A DNA stretch of 64,000 bases from DAOUET01 sp034430155 (GTDB lineage: Bacteria > Chloroflexota > Anaerolineae > Anaerolineales > UBA4823), in contig DAOUET010000122.1 of assembly GCA_034430155.1 (NCBI GenBank), forward strand, positions 12,131 through 76,130, given 5' to 3'. The position numbers and the translations under genes were made by a program. A model generated the notes under the pieces. The model saw only the letters and a program-made list of their open reading frames with translations, made no database searches and had not been told where the DNA came from. Positions 8,563 through 17,155 of the stretch are shown here, piece by piece (the stretch's first letter is position 1; each line of letters begins with the position of its first letter).

Positions 8563-9513
8563 ATGTACAAGAATAGCAGAAAGAATACGGAGCAGCTACC
8601 ATCCAGCAAAAAGATGCAACTACGCCTAAATGGCGTCGCTTTCACCCTGAGCAGTATCGTTTTCCTGATCGCTTTATTAGGTGGGTTGTTTATGGCGCGT
8701 GGCGCCATAGCCGCTTGGTTAATTGTTGTTTACGTTTGCGTGCTGGTTTTGATCGGTTTATTCATCCTGCTGGGTTTGAAGATCGCCTCCCAATGGGACA
8801 AGGCGGTTATCTTACGCCTTGGAAAATTCCACAAGTTAGATGGGCCAGGTATGTTCTGGATCATTCCCGTGATGGACACGCTGGCCAACTGGATCGACCA
8901 CCGCGTAATGGTCACGCCTTTCAGCGCTGAGAAGACCCTGACAAAAGACACGGTTCCAGTGGATGTGGATGCAGTGCTGTTTTGGATGGTATGGGATGCA
9001 GAAAAAGCCGCCTTGGAAGTAGAAGACTATCGGGTTGCCATCACCTGGGCGGCACAAACCGCCTTACGGGAGATTATCGGCCAGATGGACCTGGCGGACA
9101 TCCTGGTCGGCCGGGCTAAAATGGATGCAGATTTGCAGGAGATCATCGATGAGCGCACCAATCCTTGGGGAGTCAGCGTGCAGTCAGTCGAAATTCGCGA
9201 CGTGGTCATCCCACAAGACCTGGAAGACGCTATGAGCCGCCAAGCTCAAGCTGAACGCGAACGCCAGGCGCGCGTCATCCTGGGTGAATCCGAGATGCAA
9301 ATAGCCGAATCCTTCGCAGAGGCTTCGCGGGCTTACATCGATAACCCCACTGCCCTGCACCTGCGCGCCATGAACATGCTCTTCGAGGGCTTGAAAGAAA
9401 AGGGTGCCATGGTGATCGTGCCCAGCAGCGCGGTAGACACTATGAACCTGGGAGGCTTAGCCGGCATGGTATCGCTTTCGAAAACTATCAGCCCACCTCC
9501 TGAAAAGGAGTGA
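8563..9513 (+). CDS. Slipin / SPFH (band 7) membrane protein
   Basis: 316 residues. Two close hydrophobic segments (about residues 27-48 and 54-72) are followed by an SPFH/band-7 domain (about 75-235) with the stomatin hallmarks: KAVILRLGKF, GPGMFWIIPVMD, the KDTVPVDVDAVLFW strand and the RQAQAERERQARVILGE helix. Stomatin-like proteins scaffold membrane microdomains and often regulate partner proteases or channels. GAGGT lies 6 nt before the ATG. It is the second gene of the YtrA-slipin-DUF4177-like operon. No NfeD partner is seen here. Confidence 0.9.
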   Translation: MYKNSRKNTEQLPSSKKMQLRLNGVAFTLSSIVFLIALLGGLFMARGAIAAWLIVVYVCVLVLIGLFILLGLKIASQWDKAVILRLGKFHKLDGPGMFWIIPVMDTLANWIDHRVMVTPFSAEKTLTKDTVPVDVDAVLFWMVWDAEKAALEVEDYRVAITWAAQTALREIIGQMDLADILVGRAKMDADLQEIIDERTNPWGVSVQSVEIRDVVIPQDLEDAMSRQAQAERERQARVILGESEMQIAESFAEASRAYIDNPTALHLRAMNMLFEGLKEKGAMVIVPSSAVDTMNLGGLAGMVSLSKTISPPPEKE

Positions 9514-9517
9514 AGCC

Positions 9518-9742
9518 ATGGTTCAAGCGACCCAGTGGGAATATCGCCTCGAAACGATCGGTGGCTCGGCCTGGCGCGCCCCTAAGGACCAAGAACTTGA
9601 GGCTCTCCTGGATGCCTGGGGGGAGGAAGGCTGGGAGGTGATCAACCTCTTCACCGCTCCAGGCACCAACCGCATCACGGTGGTGGCCAAGCGTCCCCTG
9701 ACTCTCTCCACACGCCGTCGCCGCTCAATGCCAGTTTATTGA
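9518..9742 (+). CDS. Small DUF4177-like protein
   Basis: 74 residues, starting 4 nt after the slipin stop with AAGGAG 8 nt upstream, so clearly the same transcript. The pattern WEYRLETIGG... LEALLDAWGEEGWEVINLF... TVVAKRP follows the short beta-alpha-beta plan of DUF4177 proteins (a strand with W-E-Y, a helix ending E-G-W-E, a strand, and a final V-x-K-R). The family has no firm function; it is often a partner of membrane or regulatory proteins. The tail is basic (TRRRRS). The slipin partnership is inferred from gene order. Confidence 0.7.
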   Translation: MVQATQWEYRLETIGGSAWRAPKDQELEALLDAWGEEGWEVINLFTAPGTNRITVVAKRPLTLSTRRRRSMPVY

Positions 9743-9913
9743 TCGAAGACCCCGTTTAAACTCCGGTTGACATTCCAGGCGCCGGGAAGATCCTCAGCCA
9801 ACCCAGAAATGGGGTTTAAAGGATGCGAGCAACCAAGCTGGGGATCAACCAGCCGCTATCGCTAGAAGGTTCAGGCCAGGAATCTCCCAGGCGGCGCCAG
9901 CAAGAGGCAACCC

Positions 9914-9929
9914 TGTTTCACGTGAAACA
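9914..9929. promoter_or_regulatory. parS: parS centromere site (ParB binding)
   Basis: A perfect 16-bp palindrome, TGTTTCACGTGAAACA, identical to the widely conserved bacterial chromosomal parS consensus. It lies in the 250-bp non-coding gap between convergent genes, 6 bp left of a perfect 14-bp stem-loop. parS sites load the ParB CTP clamp for chromosome segregation and usually lie in the origin-proximal part of the chromosome. parA/parB are not in this window. Confidence 0.88.
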
Positions 9930-9935
9930 TTAATC

Positions 9936-9968
9936 AATAGCAGGGACAGATCGGCTGTCCCTGCTATT
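9936..9968. terminator. Perfect 14-bp stem-loop at convergent gene ends
   Basis: AATAGCAGGGACAG, a 5-nt loop, then the exact complement. It lies between the 3' ends of the DUF4177-like gene (plus) and the nucleotidyltransferase gene (minus), a natural place for a bidirectional terminator. U runs are short on both sides, so it may act mainly as an RNA end-stabiliser. Confidence 0.5.
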
Positions 9969-9995
9969 GTTACCTCGCCAGGGCATTTTAAGGAA

Positions 9996-11021
9996 TTATA
10001 AAGCCGATTGCGGACGGTATTCGGCCCCGCTCGTGCGGCCCCAATCATCCAAGATCTCTTCGACCGTGTCCAAAAAAGCATCCAGGGCAACTACGCGCTG
10101 TGAAAATCTCGGACCAAGCAAATCCAAAGCCCGCAAGGATTCGCTCCAGGCCTGACGCACCGTCGCCTCCTGCGGGGAAAATGCCACCGCACTGGTCCAG
10201 GTACGCAGCAGCGGCCATAGGGCATTATGCGGCTTATCGCCCCGTAAGATTTTTTCGAAAGCTCGCTGGTAATACAACCTGCGCACGGGTTGTAAACGAG
10301 GTGGCACTTCACCAGCCGGTATGCTATCGTAAGCGGATTGCCAGTCCGGTAACCAGGAAAGCAATTGCTCCCCTGCCACATTAGGCGCTCCCAACAAACC
10401 CAACAAGCCAGCGTATAAACCAGAGCGGTTCACCGCCTTGGCTCGCTCAGCGAACTGCATCAGAAAACGTCGCTCAGTCAGGGGTGATCCGCTTAAGCTG
10501 GCGACGGCGTTGGCGATGTGTTCCACTGCCCGCAGGTATAGATGGACCTGCTCAAGGCCTGGTTCGACCTTCAAATCGTTCAATGAGAACCACATTTGGC
10601 GAGCGTGCTCGGATAGGTCGCGGGCGCGCGCCAGCACGTAATCCGGGCGGTCAAACTGACCCCGAACGCTGGCCTGGGTGAAATCCATAAAATGCTGCGG
10701 GTCGTAAAGGATCTTGCAACCAAATATAGTCGGTCCCATCCAGGGATGTACACGCAGTGCCCGCGTCTGACGGTATTCTTTATAGTCGTGGTGGGCGATA
10801 TCCAGGTGCACTTCATCCGTCAGGCGTTGAATTTCGCGCGGCAATAAGGCGCCGCTGCTATGCACGAAGACCAGGTCGATATCGGCGGTTCCGCCTAATA
10901 TGGGGTCGTCTTCTAACACAGAACCGTGTAGATAAATCGCCATTACGTCGCGGTCGCTACGGCTGCGTTGTGTGGCGGTATCACGGGCGATTTTCAACAA
11001 GGTCGCTTTGGTGATACGCAT
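9996..11021 (-). CDS. Nucleotidyltransferase-fold protein of unknown substrate
   Basis: 341 residues. Residues about 28-53 carry the polymerase-beta-type nucleotidyltransferase motif: IYLHGSV..., then ADIDLVFV, supplying the G-S step and the paired metal-binding aspartates; a third acidic strand, VHLDIAHHD, follows near residue 72. The rest (about 120-341) is mostly helical and may form a substrate-binding domain. A GAGAGG lies 7 nt before the start. The gene is 37 nt downstream of the deoxynucleoside kinase and probably co-transcribed with it. It could modify an antibiotic, RNA or protein; nothing visible decides which. Confidence 0.7.
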   Translation of the reverse strand: MRITKATLLKIARDTATQRSRSDRDVMAIYLHGSVLEDDPILGGTADIDLVFVHSSGALLPREIQRLTDEVHLDIAHHDYKEYRQTRALRVHPWMGPTIFGCKILYDPQHFMDFTQASVRGQFDRPDYVLARARDLSEHARQMWFSLNDLKVEPGLEQVHLYLRAVEHIANAVASLSGSPLTERRFLMQFAERAKAVNRSGLYAGLLGLLGAPNVAGEQLLSWLPDWQSAYDSIPAGEVPPRLQPVRRLYYQRAFEKILRGDKPHNALWPLLRTWTSAVAFSPQEATVRQAWSESLRALDLLGPRFSQRVVALDAFLDTVEEILDDWGRTSGAEYRPQSAL

Positions 11022-11058
11022 ACATTTCCCTCTCGAGATTTGAGCTCAGGCGCTCAGA

Positions 11059-11709
11059 TCATCTGCTTTCTTCAAGTTCCAGGGGCAGCTCTGGTTGGAA
11101 AGGTGACAATTTCAGAGCCTGGCGAATGCGGTTTTCCACCCATTTCAATTCCTCGGGGTGCCTGAGGTAGTCCAACTCATTAGTATCGATTGCCAACACT
11201 GGCGATCCGTGGTGATAATCCCCGAAGAAGGCTTCATAGGCCTGATTTAGCTGCCCAATATAGGCTCGTTCCATATTGCGTTCGTATGACCTATCCCGTG
11301 AGGCGATGCGCTGCATCAATACATCCGTACCAGCCCGCAGGTAGACGATCAGGTTAGGGATAGGGATCTTCTCCGCCAGGGCTTCATGAACGCGCTGGTA
11401 CATGCCTAGTTCGTCACCGTAAAGGTTAATGCTGGCAAACAGGGCGTCTTTTTCGAAGGTGTAATCAGATATCAGGTTATTGCCATCGGCTAAAGCCTTG
11501 GGCGCAGTTTTTTTCTGTTGGTGATAGCGGCTGAGCAAGAAAAATATTTGGGTTTGAAAAGCGTAGCGTTCCCGATCGGTATAGAAATCGGACAGGAATG
11601 GGTTTTCTTCAAAAACCTCCAATAAAAGGTCTGCTTTAAAGGCAGGCTGGAGTAGACGAGCCAGGGTGGTTTTTCCGACGCCGATTGCGCCTTCGATAGC
11701 AATGTACAT
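11059..11709 (-). CDS. Deoxynucleoside kinase (dAdo/dCyd kinase family)
   Basis: 216 residues. The P-loop IAIEGAIGVGKTTLARLL starts at residue 3. The family pattern continues with the YAFQTQIFFLLSRY helix, the SDYTFEKDALFA nucleoside-recognition segment and the lid-like ASRDRSYERNM. It phosphorylates deoxynucleosides for salvage. The start at 11709 is chosen because the P-loop strand must be N-terminal. TATACT lies at 11716-11721, only 6 nt upstream, with no ribosome site, so the message is probably leaderless. The gene is transcribed divergently from ssb and followed by the nucleotidyltransferase gene. Confidence 0.88.
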   Translation of the reverse strand: MYIAIEGAIGVGKTTLARLLQPAFKADLLLEVFEENPFLSDFYTDRERYAFQTQIFFLLSRYHQQKKTAPKALADGNNLISDYTFEKDALFASINLYGDELGMYQRVHEALAEKIPIPNLIVYLRAGTDVLMQRIASRDRSYERNMERAYIGQLNQAYEAFFGDYHHGSPVLAIDTNELDYLRHPEELKWVENRIRQALKLSPFQPELPLELEESR

Positions 11710-11755
11710 AGGGCTAGTATACCTCGCATCGGGGAGAAGAAAATGCACAACATAC

Positions 11756-11783
11756 TTGACAAGCGGGGAACTTTCGCTAAACT
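11756..11783 (+). promoter_or_regulatory. ssb promoter
   Basis: TTGACA (11756-11761), 16-nt spacer, TAAACT (11778-11783), about 52 nt before the ssb ATG. It lies back to back with the probable leaderless promoter of the deoxynucleoside kinase gene. Confidence 0.6.
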
Positions 11784-11835
11784 TTATTTATCGAAATATA
11801 CTAATATTTTCACGAGTGTTTCCTAGGAGGGAAAA

Positions 11836-12213
11836 ATGCCTGCTTTCAATCGCGTCCAACTGATCGGTAATTTAGGTAAGGATCCCCAAAGCCGTTACAC
11901 TCCCAACGGTCGGAAAGTTTGTAGCTTCAGTCTGGCTGTCAACCGCCGTTGGAAAAGCAGCGAGGGGGAATCGAGGGAAGCCACCGACTGGTTCAACGTT
12001 GAGGCTTGGGGGCGTCTGGGAGAAATTTGCCAGGAGCACCTCAGCAAGGGACGCCTTGTATTCGTCGAGGGTCGCCTGCAAACCGATCGCTATGAACAAG
12101 ATGGTGAAACGCGCTACTTCACCAAAGTCATCGCCAATAGCATGCAAATGCTCGACCGGCGACCGGAAGAGCATGAGATCCTACCAGAAGAGGGTGAGAT
12201 CCCCGCGGAATAA
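11836..12213 (+). CDS. ssb: Single-stranded DNA-binding protein
   Basis: 125 residues. OB-fold with the SSB signatures: NRVQLIGNLGKDPQSRYTPN, FSLAVNRRW, TDWFNVEAWGRLGE and LSKGRLVFVEGRLQTD. It coats single-stranded DNA during replication, repair and recombination. AGGAGG precedes the ATG by 6 nt. The C-terminal tail is short and acidic (about 108-125) but ends EIPAE rather than the usual DDDIPF-type tip that recruits partner proteins. Together with its small size this suggests either an accessory SSB or a lineage-specific tail. Confidence 0.93.
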   Translation: MPAFNRVQLIGNLGKDPQSRYTPNGRKVCSFSLAVNRRWKSSEGESREATDWFNVEAWGRLGEICQEHLSKGRLVFVEGRLQTDRYEQDGETRYFTKVIANSMQMLDRRPEEHEILPEEGEIPAE

Positions 12214-12383
12214 GCATCACATACAGGCTGGCGAGGCACGCCAACTAGCGGAGCCCTGTAATCCGCCTACCTCTCAATTTCTATCCATCCCGGCCACCGC
12301 TTGAAACCATTCCGTGCCGTTCTATTGGGCTTGCGGTTTGCCAGCAAGCCAAGACATCTTCAGAACGGACGACAGCGATGGGT

Positions 12384-14174
12384 TTATGCTTTACGCACGG
12401 GGATGGCTTCGAGTTGCTCGACCAGGTCCTTGATCACGTCAAAGCCACCTTGCCAAAAGCCGGGATTATAAATGTCGATGCCGGCATCTTCCAGGATGCG
12501 GGCCGGTGAATCTGAACCACCCGCAGAGAGGATCTTCAGGTAGCGTGGCTTGAACGCCTCCCCTTCCTCTTTAAATTGCTGGTAGAGCGATAAAACCAGC
12601 AATTGGCCGAAGGCGTAGGCATACACATAAAAGGGTACCTGGTAGATATGGGGGATAGAAACCCATTCCCAGCGGAATTCCTGGCTGAGATCCACCGCAT
12701 CCCCGAACTGGTCTCGCAAGTTTTTCATATAAGCTTCGGCCAAAGCCTCGATGGAAGCGCCCTCATTGACCATGTCATGAGCCTGGCGCTCAAACAGAGC
12801 GAAGAAGGCCTGCCGCATAATGGTTGCATAGTTATCGTCTACCTGCCGGAAGAGCAGGTCGCGCCGCACGGCTTCATCCTGCTCTTCTTCCAGCAGGCGA
12901 TCTATCAGCACCATTTCGCCAAAGGTGGAGGCCGTTTCGGCCAGCGGCAGGGAAGCATGATAAGTGAACAAGGTGTGCTGTTCGGCCAGCATGGAATGGA
13001 TGGCGTGACCCAGTTCGTGAGCCATAGTAGCCACATCATCGGGTTTGCCCTGGTAGTTGAGCAAAACCCAGGGGGTCAATCCCGGGTATACCGACATACA
13101 AAAAGCGCCGCCTCGCTTACCCTTACGTACTTCACTATCTAAATGATCCTCGGCGAAGACCCGCTGCGCTAGATCGGCAATTCTAGGTTCGAAGCCCTCA
13201 AATGAATCCAGAACCTTATTGGCTGCTTCCGCATAATCGTAAGTCTTTTCCGATTTGGCTACCGGCGCGTAGATATCGTAGCGGCGCAAGCGCTCCATAC
13301 CCAACCAGCGCGCTTTAAGGTGGAAAAAGCGCTGGAAGATGCTGGCGTTGCGCTGACTTACCTGCAGCAGGGTATCCACTACTTCATTAGGGATATCGTT
13401 CATCAAGTTGCGGGCGGCGATAGGGGCTGAGTAGTGCCGCAAGTCGACCTGTTCGTTACGCCAGTCGCGCACCAGCGTCTGGTACATCTGCCCCAGAATC
13501 GAACCGTCATCCCCGTAGACGCGATAGAGCTCTTGATAAGCGGCGGCACGTAAGGCCGGGTCATGATGGCGAACGTAAACCATTAATTCGCCGCGGGTCA
13601 GTTCTTTGGTCTCGCCATCCACCTGTAATTTAAATAGGTAGCGGTTGGTAATGGTATCGTAGAGGGTGCTGAGAGCATTGACGCCAGTTACATTCTTGAT
13701 ATTGACAACCTTCTCTTCTGGTTCACTCAAGGTATGCGGTTTGAAATGGCGCATCTCTTCCAACCAATAGCGGTAGTCTCCCGCCTCAGCCATCAACCGC
13801 TGGGCTACTGCTTCATCCAGCCCTTTCCACCACAAGTTGAAGAATAGCACCCGGTTTTGCATGCCAGCCATAAACTGGTCGACGCGGGCTAAAAAATTTG
13901 GGGCCTCCTGGTTCTGAGTGTCTTCTGAAAACCAAAGCGAGGCATAACTGTACACCCGGTAAGCCAGGCGCTCGATCCCCTCCAGTTCGCGGACCAAGTC
14001 CATGAAAATTTGCCGATCGATATCATCAACCAGCTCAGGTCGCTTGGCTTCAAAATCGGCCACACTGCTTTCGAGATTTGAAAAAGCGGCTTTCATCTCT
14101 GGGCTGTCATGGGCGGGGAAAAGATCTGAGAGACTCCAACGAGTTTGGGAAAAGGTGATATCTTGAAGAGTCAT
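12384..14174 (-). CDS. pepF: Oligoendopeptidase F (M3 family)
   Basis: 596 residues, the normal PepF length. The zinc motif HELGHAIHSML is near residue 384, with the downstream Glu in the ETASTFGEM segment typical of the family. It is a cytoplasmic metallopeptidase cutting medium-sized peptides. GGAG lies 6 nt before the ATG. A CCCCNNNTCTGGGG motif (14248-14261) lies about 75 nt upstream of the start, shared with the S1 and FHA promoters and the candidate origin region. The upstream same-strand LysM gene is only 100 nt away. Confidence 0.92.
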   Translation of the reverse strand: MTLQDITFSQTRWSLSDLFPAHDSPEMKAAFSNLESSVADFEAKRPELVDDIDRQIFMDLVRELEGIERLAYRVYSYASLWFSEDTQNQEAPNFLARVDQFMAGMQNRVLFFNLWWKGLDEAVAQRLMAEAGDYRYWLEEMRHFKPHTLSEPEEKVVNIKNVTGVNALSTLYDTITNRYLFKLQVDGETKELTRGELMVYVRHHDPALRAAAYQELYRVYGDDGSILGQMYQTLVRDWRNEQVDLRHYSAPIAARNLMNDIPNEVVDTLLQVSQRNASIFQRFFHLKARWLGMERLRRYDIYAPVAKSEKTYDYAEAANKVLDSFEGFEPRIADLAQRVFAEDHLDSEVRKGKRGGAFCMSVYPGLTPWVLLNYQGKPDDVATMAHELGHAIHSMLAEQHTLFTYHASLPLAETASTFGEMVLIDRLLEEEQDEAVRRDLLFRQVDDNYATIMRQAFFALFERQAHDMVNEGASIEALAEAYMKNLRDQFGDAVDLSQEFRWEWVSIPHIYQVPFYVYAYAFGQLLVLSLYQQFKEEGEAFKPRYLKILSAGGSDSPARILEDAGIDIYNPGFWQGGFDVIKDLVEQLEAIPVRKA

Positions 14175-14247
14175 TTTTTCTCCAATATTATGTATACATA
14201 TTATGTCAAATTATCCAGTGAAATGGGCTCTATAAAAGTTATGAAAC

Positions 14248-14261
14248 CCCCGTTTCTGGGG
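14248..14261. promoter_or_regulatory. CCCCNNNTCTGGGG motif upstream of pepF
   Basis: CCCCGTTTCTGGGG, with an extra C and G extending the arms to 14247 and 14262. Same pattern as the sites at 22455, 22723, 31086 and 48683. It lies in the short gap between the LysM gene and pepF. Confidence 0.5.
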
Positions 14262-14274
14262 GCTGGCAACCTGA

Positions 14275-14577
14275 CTACTGGGTGGGTTTTGGAATTTTCA
14301 AGACCTGTCCGGGACGGATTCGATTGGGATCATCGCCGATCACCTGCTTATTGGCGTCATAAATAAGCATCCACATTTCCTTAACCGCCGAGCCGTAATA
14401 TTTGAGGGCAATATGGCTAAGGGTTTCACCAGGCGTCACGGTATGTTCGCTGAGGTAATCGGTTTGAGAGGCTGCAGCACGATCCGGTACAGATTGACCT
14501 GCCCCTTTTGGGCTTTGTCCTACCCGGTCTTCTGCAGGCATCTCTCGCTGGTACTTTTCACCACTTCTTTCATCCAT
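14275..14577 (-). CDS. Small LysM-domain protein
   Basis: 100 residues. The N-terminal half is polar and disordered-looking (residues 1-45). The C-terminal half (about 46-98) is one LysM domain: HTVTPGETLSHIALKYYG... MWMLIYDANK... NRIRPGQVLKIP. LysM binds peptidoglycan or other N-acetylglucosamine polymers. There is no signal peptide or membrane segment, so the protein appears cytoplasmic, resembling the YgaU/BON-LysM type of small proteins. AAGGAG lies close to the ATG. It lies upstream of pepF in the same direction. Confidence 0.85.
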   Translation of the reverse strand: MDERSGEKYQREMPAEDRVGQSPKGAGQSVPDRAAASQTDYLSEHTVTPGETLSHIALKYYGSAVKEMWMLIYDANKQVIGDDPNRIRPGQVLKIPKPTQ

Positions 14578-14730
14578 ATCCTTCTCCTTGGTGATTTTGA
14601 GTTTTCCCCGTGGGTGATTTCCACTGTAATGGTAAGTCTGATTATACCAAAAGCATAGCAGCTAGCGGCCTAGAGAGGACAAATACCGGCCCGGAAAGGA
14701 TGAATTTATTTCACTCGTGGAGGTTGCCCA

Positions 14731-15798
14731 TCACAGGTTGAAACGAATATGTACAATTTCGCCGTCCCTGACCAAATAATCCTTGCCCTCCAGGCGCAGT
14801 TTACCGCGACGGCGCGCTTCGCTCAGGCCGCCCAGGGCGAGCAGCTCATCCCAACCGATCACTTCAGCGCGGATAAAACCCTTTTGCAGATCAGAGTGAA
14901 TCACTCCTGCAGCCTGGTAGGCGGTTGACCCCTTTTTCACTGTCCAGGCGCGCACCTCGTCGCTACCCACGGTAAAGAATGAGATCAGGTCGAGCAGCTG
15001 GTAAGACAGGCGGATGACGCCATTCAAGGCTGGTTCTGAGATACCATATTCTGCCAAGAAGGCTGGCGCCTCTTCTGGCGGCAACTGGGCGATCTCCATT
15101 TCCAGTTTACCTTGAAATGTAACAACCTCGCTGTGTTGGTGGGCATAGACCAACTCAGGAGGCGGTTGCCCCTCTGCCAAGTTAAGCACCACTAATACCG
15201 GCTTCCGGGAAATAAACCCGTATCCGGAGATCAGCTTGTATTCCTCCGCCGAGAGTTCCACGTCCCGCAATGGTATTTCGGCCGAAAGGGCAGCTTGCAA
15301 GCGTTCAAATAGGCTAATTTCCTGTTCAATATGGAGGCGGTCACTTGCTCTAGCCGTGCGAAGTCCATCTGTCAGATGCTCCATTTTGCGCTCCACGATA
15401 ATCAGGTCGTTGAGCAGTAAGTCAGCCTCCATCAAAGCCAAATCACGCATGGGATCAACAGAGCCGTCAGGAAGAGGCACAAGCTCACTCTCAAAACAGC
15501 GCACCACCTGCAGGAAACCATCCACCTGGCTGAGCTGGTTGTGCAACCCACCAGATATACCTTCGCTCGCATGCCCGTTCAACCCGACGATGTCATCATA
15601 AGTCATTTTTGCCCAGGTCGTCTCCTTAGGCTGGAATAATTCCACCAGACGTGCTACCCGCTGGTCGGGGATAGCAACAATAGATGTATAGGTCTCAAAG
15701 CGCCCGCCGCGGGTGATCGTGGGGCGGTCGGCGCCCGTCAGGGCGTTAAAAAGAGTGGTTTTACCTGATTGTGGCAGGCCAATAATGCCAAGACGCAT
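14731..15798 (-). CDS. YchF/OLA1-like P-loop NTPase with TGS domain
   Basis: 355 residues, close to YchF length (about 363). The P-loop GLPQSGKTTLFNALTG is at residues 6-21 and the DIVGL switch near 69. The NKxD position reads NLAE, matching the N-x-x-E of YchF proteins, which prefer ATP to GTP. The C-terminal TGS domain (about 270-350) includes FFTVGSDEVRAWTVKKGSTA and the final DYLVRDGEIVHIRF. YchF proteins associate with ribosomes and stress responses. The switch and P-loop residues differ from canonical YchF (P-Q-S instead of P-N-V), so this may be a divergent second copy. There is no strong ribosome site. Confidence 0.85.
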   Translation of the reverse strand: MRLGIIGLPQSGKTTLFNALTGADRPTITRGGRFETYTSIVAIPDQRVARLVELFQPKETTWAKMTYDDIVGLNGHASEGISGGLHNQLSQVDGFLQVVRCFESELVPLPDGSVDPMRDLALMEADLLLNDLIIVERKMEHLTDGLRTARASDRLHIEQEISLFERLQAALSAEIPLRDVELSAEEYKLISGYGFISRKPVLVVLNLAEGQPPPELVYAHQHSEVVTFQGKLEMEIAQLPPEEAPAFLAEYGISEPALNGVIRLSYQLLDLISFFTVGSDEVRAWTVKKGSTAYQAAGVIHSDLQKGFIRAEVIGWDELLALGGLSEARRRGKLRLEGKDYLVRDGEIVHIRFNL

Positions 15799-15815
15799 AG
15801 AAATCTTTCAAGGGA

Positions 15816-16385
15816 TCAGCCCAGCTGGGGCAAGTTGTCCACCAGTTCCGGGTGCTGTGCGAAATATTCCTCCCGCAGCAAATCCAACATTAGATTGTCA
15901 TACAAAGCCCCCTCTTTGAAGATCGCCTGGCGCTGGCGGACAGAGATCTGGAAGCCGGCCTTTTGCGCCAATCTTACTGCCCGGGGATTGCCACTATGAG
16001 TGTACAAGCGGATGACCCGCAAGCCGAGCTCCTGGAACATGAATTTGAGCAGCACTTCCTGAGCGTCATAGGCCAATCCTGTCCCCCAGAACTTCTTCGC
16101 TACCATGATGCCGATCGTTGCAGCCCAACGAGGCTCCAGCCCGGTGTAGCTGATTGTGCCGGCGAACTCGTGGGTATCTAAGGTTTCGATGATGAAACGA
16201 CCGTCATCGCGATCGTAAGTGAATTCCCGCTCCTGGTAACGCTTAGAATACATCGCTTCAGTGTAATCGGGAGGCAGTGTCTTGCTCCATGCCTGTGTTT
16301 CGAGGTCATTACGCAGATCAGCCAGCAGCTGGATATCCTGGGGGCGTTCTTCCCGCAAAATGACCAGCCCTCCTTCAAGCGCCAT
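15816..16385 (-). CDS. GNAT acetyltransferase, RimJ/RimL type (second of a tandem pair)
   Basis: 189 residues, starting inside the end of the upstream GNAT gene (11-bp overlap), so translationally coupled. The GNAT core is visible: the ATIGIMVAKKFWGTGLAYDAQEVL acetyl-CoA strand-loop-helix (split here for length; key residues are the G-T-G-L-A turn) and NPRAVRLAQKAGF, typical of RimJ/RimL-like N-acetyltransferases. The substrate is unknown. The start at 16385 is chosen because the longer upstream frame merely reads through the neighbouring gene. Confidence 0.82.
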   Translation of the reverse strand: MALEGGLVILREERPQDIQLLADLRNDLETQAWSKTLPPDYTEAMYSKRYQEREFTYDRDDGRFIIETLDTHEFAGTISYTGLEPRWAATIGIMVAKKFWGTGLAYDAQEVLLKFMFQELGLRVIRLYTHSGNPRAVRLAQKAGFQISVRQRQAIFKEGALYDNLMLDLLREEYFAQHPELVDNLPQLG

Positions 16386-16953
16386 GATTGCTTCCTCCAG
16401 CTCTTTGCTGCCATTCCGGGCGCAAAATATCAACCGGTACGCCATCGTAGAACACGCCATTGCGCAGACCATCGCGCCTCCAGCGACCGCTTTCCTGAAA
16501 TCCGTGTTTTTGAACGAAACCTCTGGCAGCCTGATTCCACTCCGCCATCCAACTCGAGACGTTATGCGCCGAGGTGCTTTTAAAAAGGTAATCCAGAAGC
16601 AGGTTAAGAACTTCAGACCCGTAGCCTCTGCGCTGGTGGTCTGGAGCGATAACGATAGCCATGTCTGGGCAGTGCGGGTCCCAACCCCACTCAATAAAAG
16701 CATGACCGATCAGCTCCTGGCTTTCCCGCAGAACCACCGCCAGATGGACTGCTTTTTCTTCCTCTCCCCACTTTTCTAAGATCTTCTCTACCTGTTTAGC
16801 AGACAAAGGGATTTCACGTGGAAATCGCCACGGAATGTAGCGCTTGCCTGTCAGATCGGGATGGTTGAGAAAGGCATGCAGGCCCGGCTTATCCTCAGGT
16901 TCAAAGGCTCTTAAAGAGACCCGTTCACCCTGAAATGGGACAGAATCTTGCAT
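16375..16953 (-). CDS. GNAT acetyltransferase (first of a tandem pair)
   Basis: 192 residues. It opens with the family pattern GERVSLRAFEPEDKPGLHAF. The acetyl-CoA loop is HQRRGYGSEVL (R/Q-x-x-G-x-G), and the NQAARGFVQKHGF helix follows. A strong AAGGAGGAG lies before the ATG. The two tandem GNATs are similar in plan and may have arisen by duplication, but their sequences have diverged. The substrate is unknown. Confidence 0.82.
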   Translation of the reverse strand: MQDSVPFQGERVSLRAFEPEDKPGLHAFLNHPDLTGKRYIPWRFPREIPLSAKQVEKILEKWGEEEKAVHLAVVLRESQELIGHAFIEWGWDPHCPDMAIVIAPDHQRRGYGSEVLNLLLDYLFKSTSAHNVSSWMAEWNQAARGFVQKHGFQESGRWRRDGLRNGVFYDGVPVDILRPEWQQRAGGSNHGA

Positions 16954-17098
16954 TTTTTTCTCCTCCTTACGTCATTTGGCAGGGATTAGGTAAAAGACGG
17001 GCCGTTTGCCCTTTTTTACTCCCCACACAAAGCCGAGATTCCCCAGAAGGGGTTCTATTTCATCGTGACCTGGTTTATCGAATCTGGTCTATCGAATC

Positions 17099-17127
17099 TT
17101 GACCCCAGGCACATCTTTGGATATACT
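17099..17127 (+). promoter_or_regulatory. tRNA-Leu promoter
   Basis: TTGACC (17099-17104), 17-nt spacer, TATACT (17122-17127), ending 28 nt before the mature tRNA. Two direct copies of ATCGAATCT lie just upstream, at about 17078 and 17091. Confidence 0.65.
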
Positions 17128-17155
17128 AAAATCGCTAACGCCAAATACACCCAAA

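Noticed and set aside
12329..12351. GGCTTGC / GCAAGCC hairpin between ssb and pepF ends
   Set aside because: Seven-bp stem without a U tract; possible terminator for the converging genes, but too weak to list.
16810..16825. parS-like GATTTCACGTGGAAAT inside the first GNAT gene
   Set aside because: Only 11 of 16 positions match the parS consensus and it lies in coding sequence; probably chance.
17003..17026. GGGC-loop-GCCC followed by TTTTTT, terminator-like
   Set aside because: Short 4-bp stem and no plus-strand gene upstream that would need it.
17040..17051. CCCCAGAAGGGG near the tRNA, similar to the CCCC...GGGG motif
   Set aside because: Inner spacing is shorter by two bases than in the other sites and the flanks do not match.
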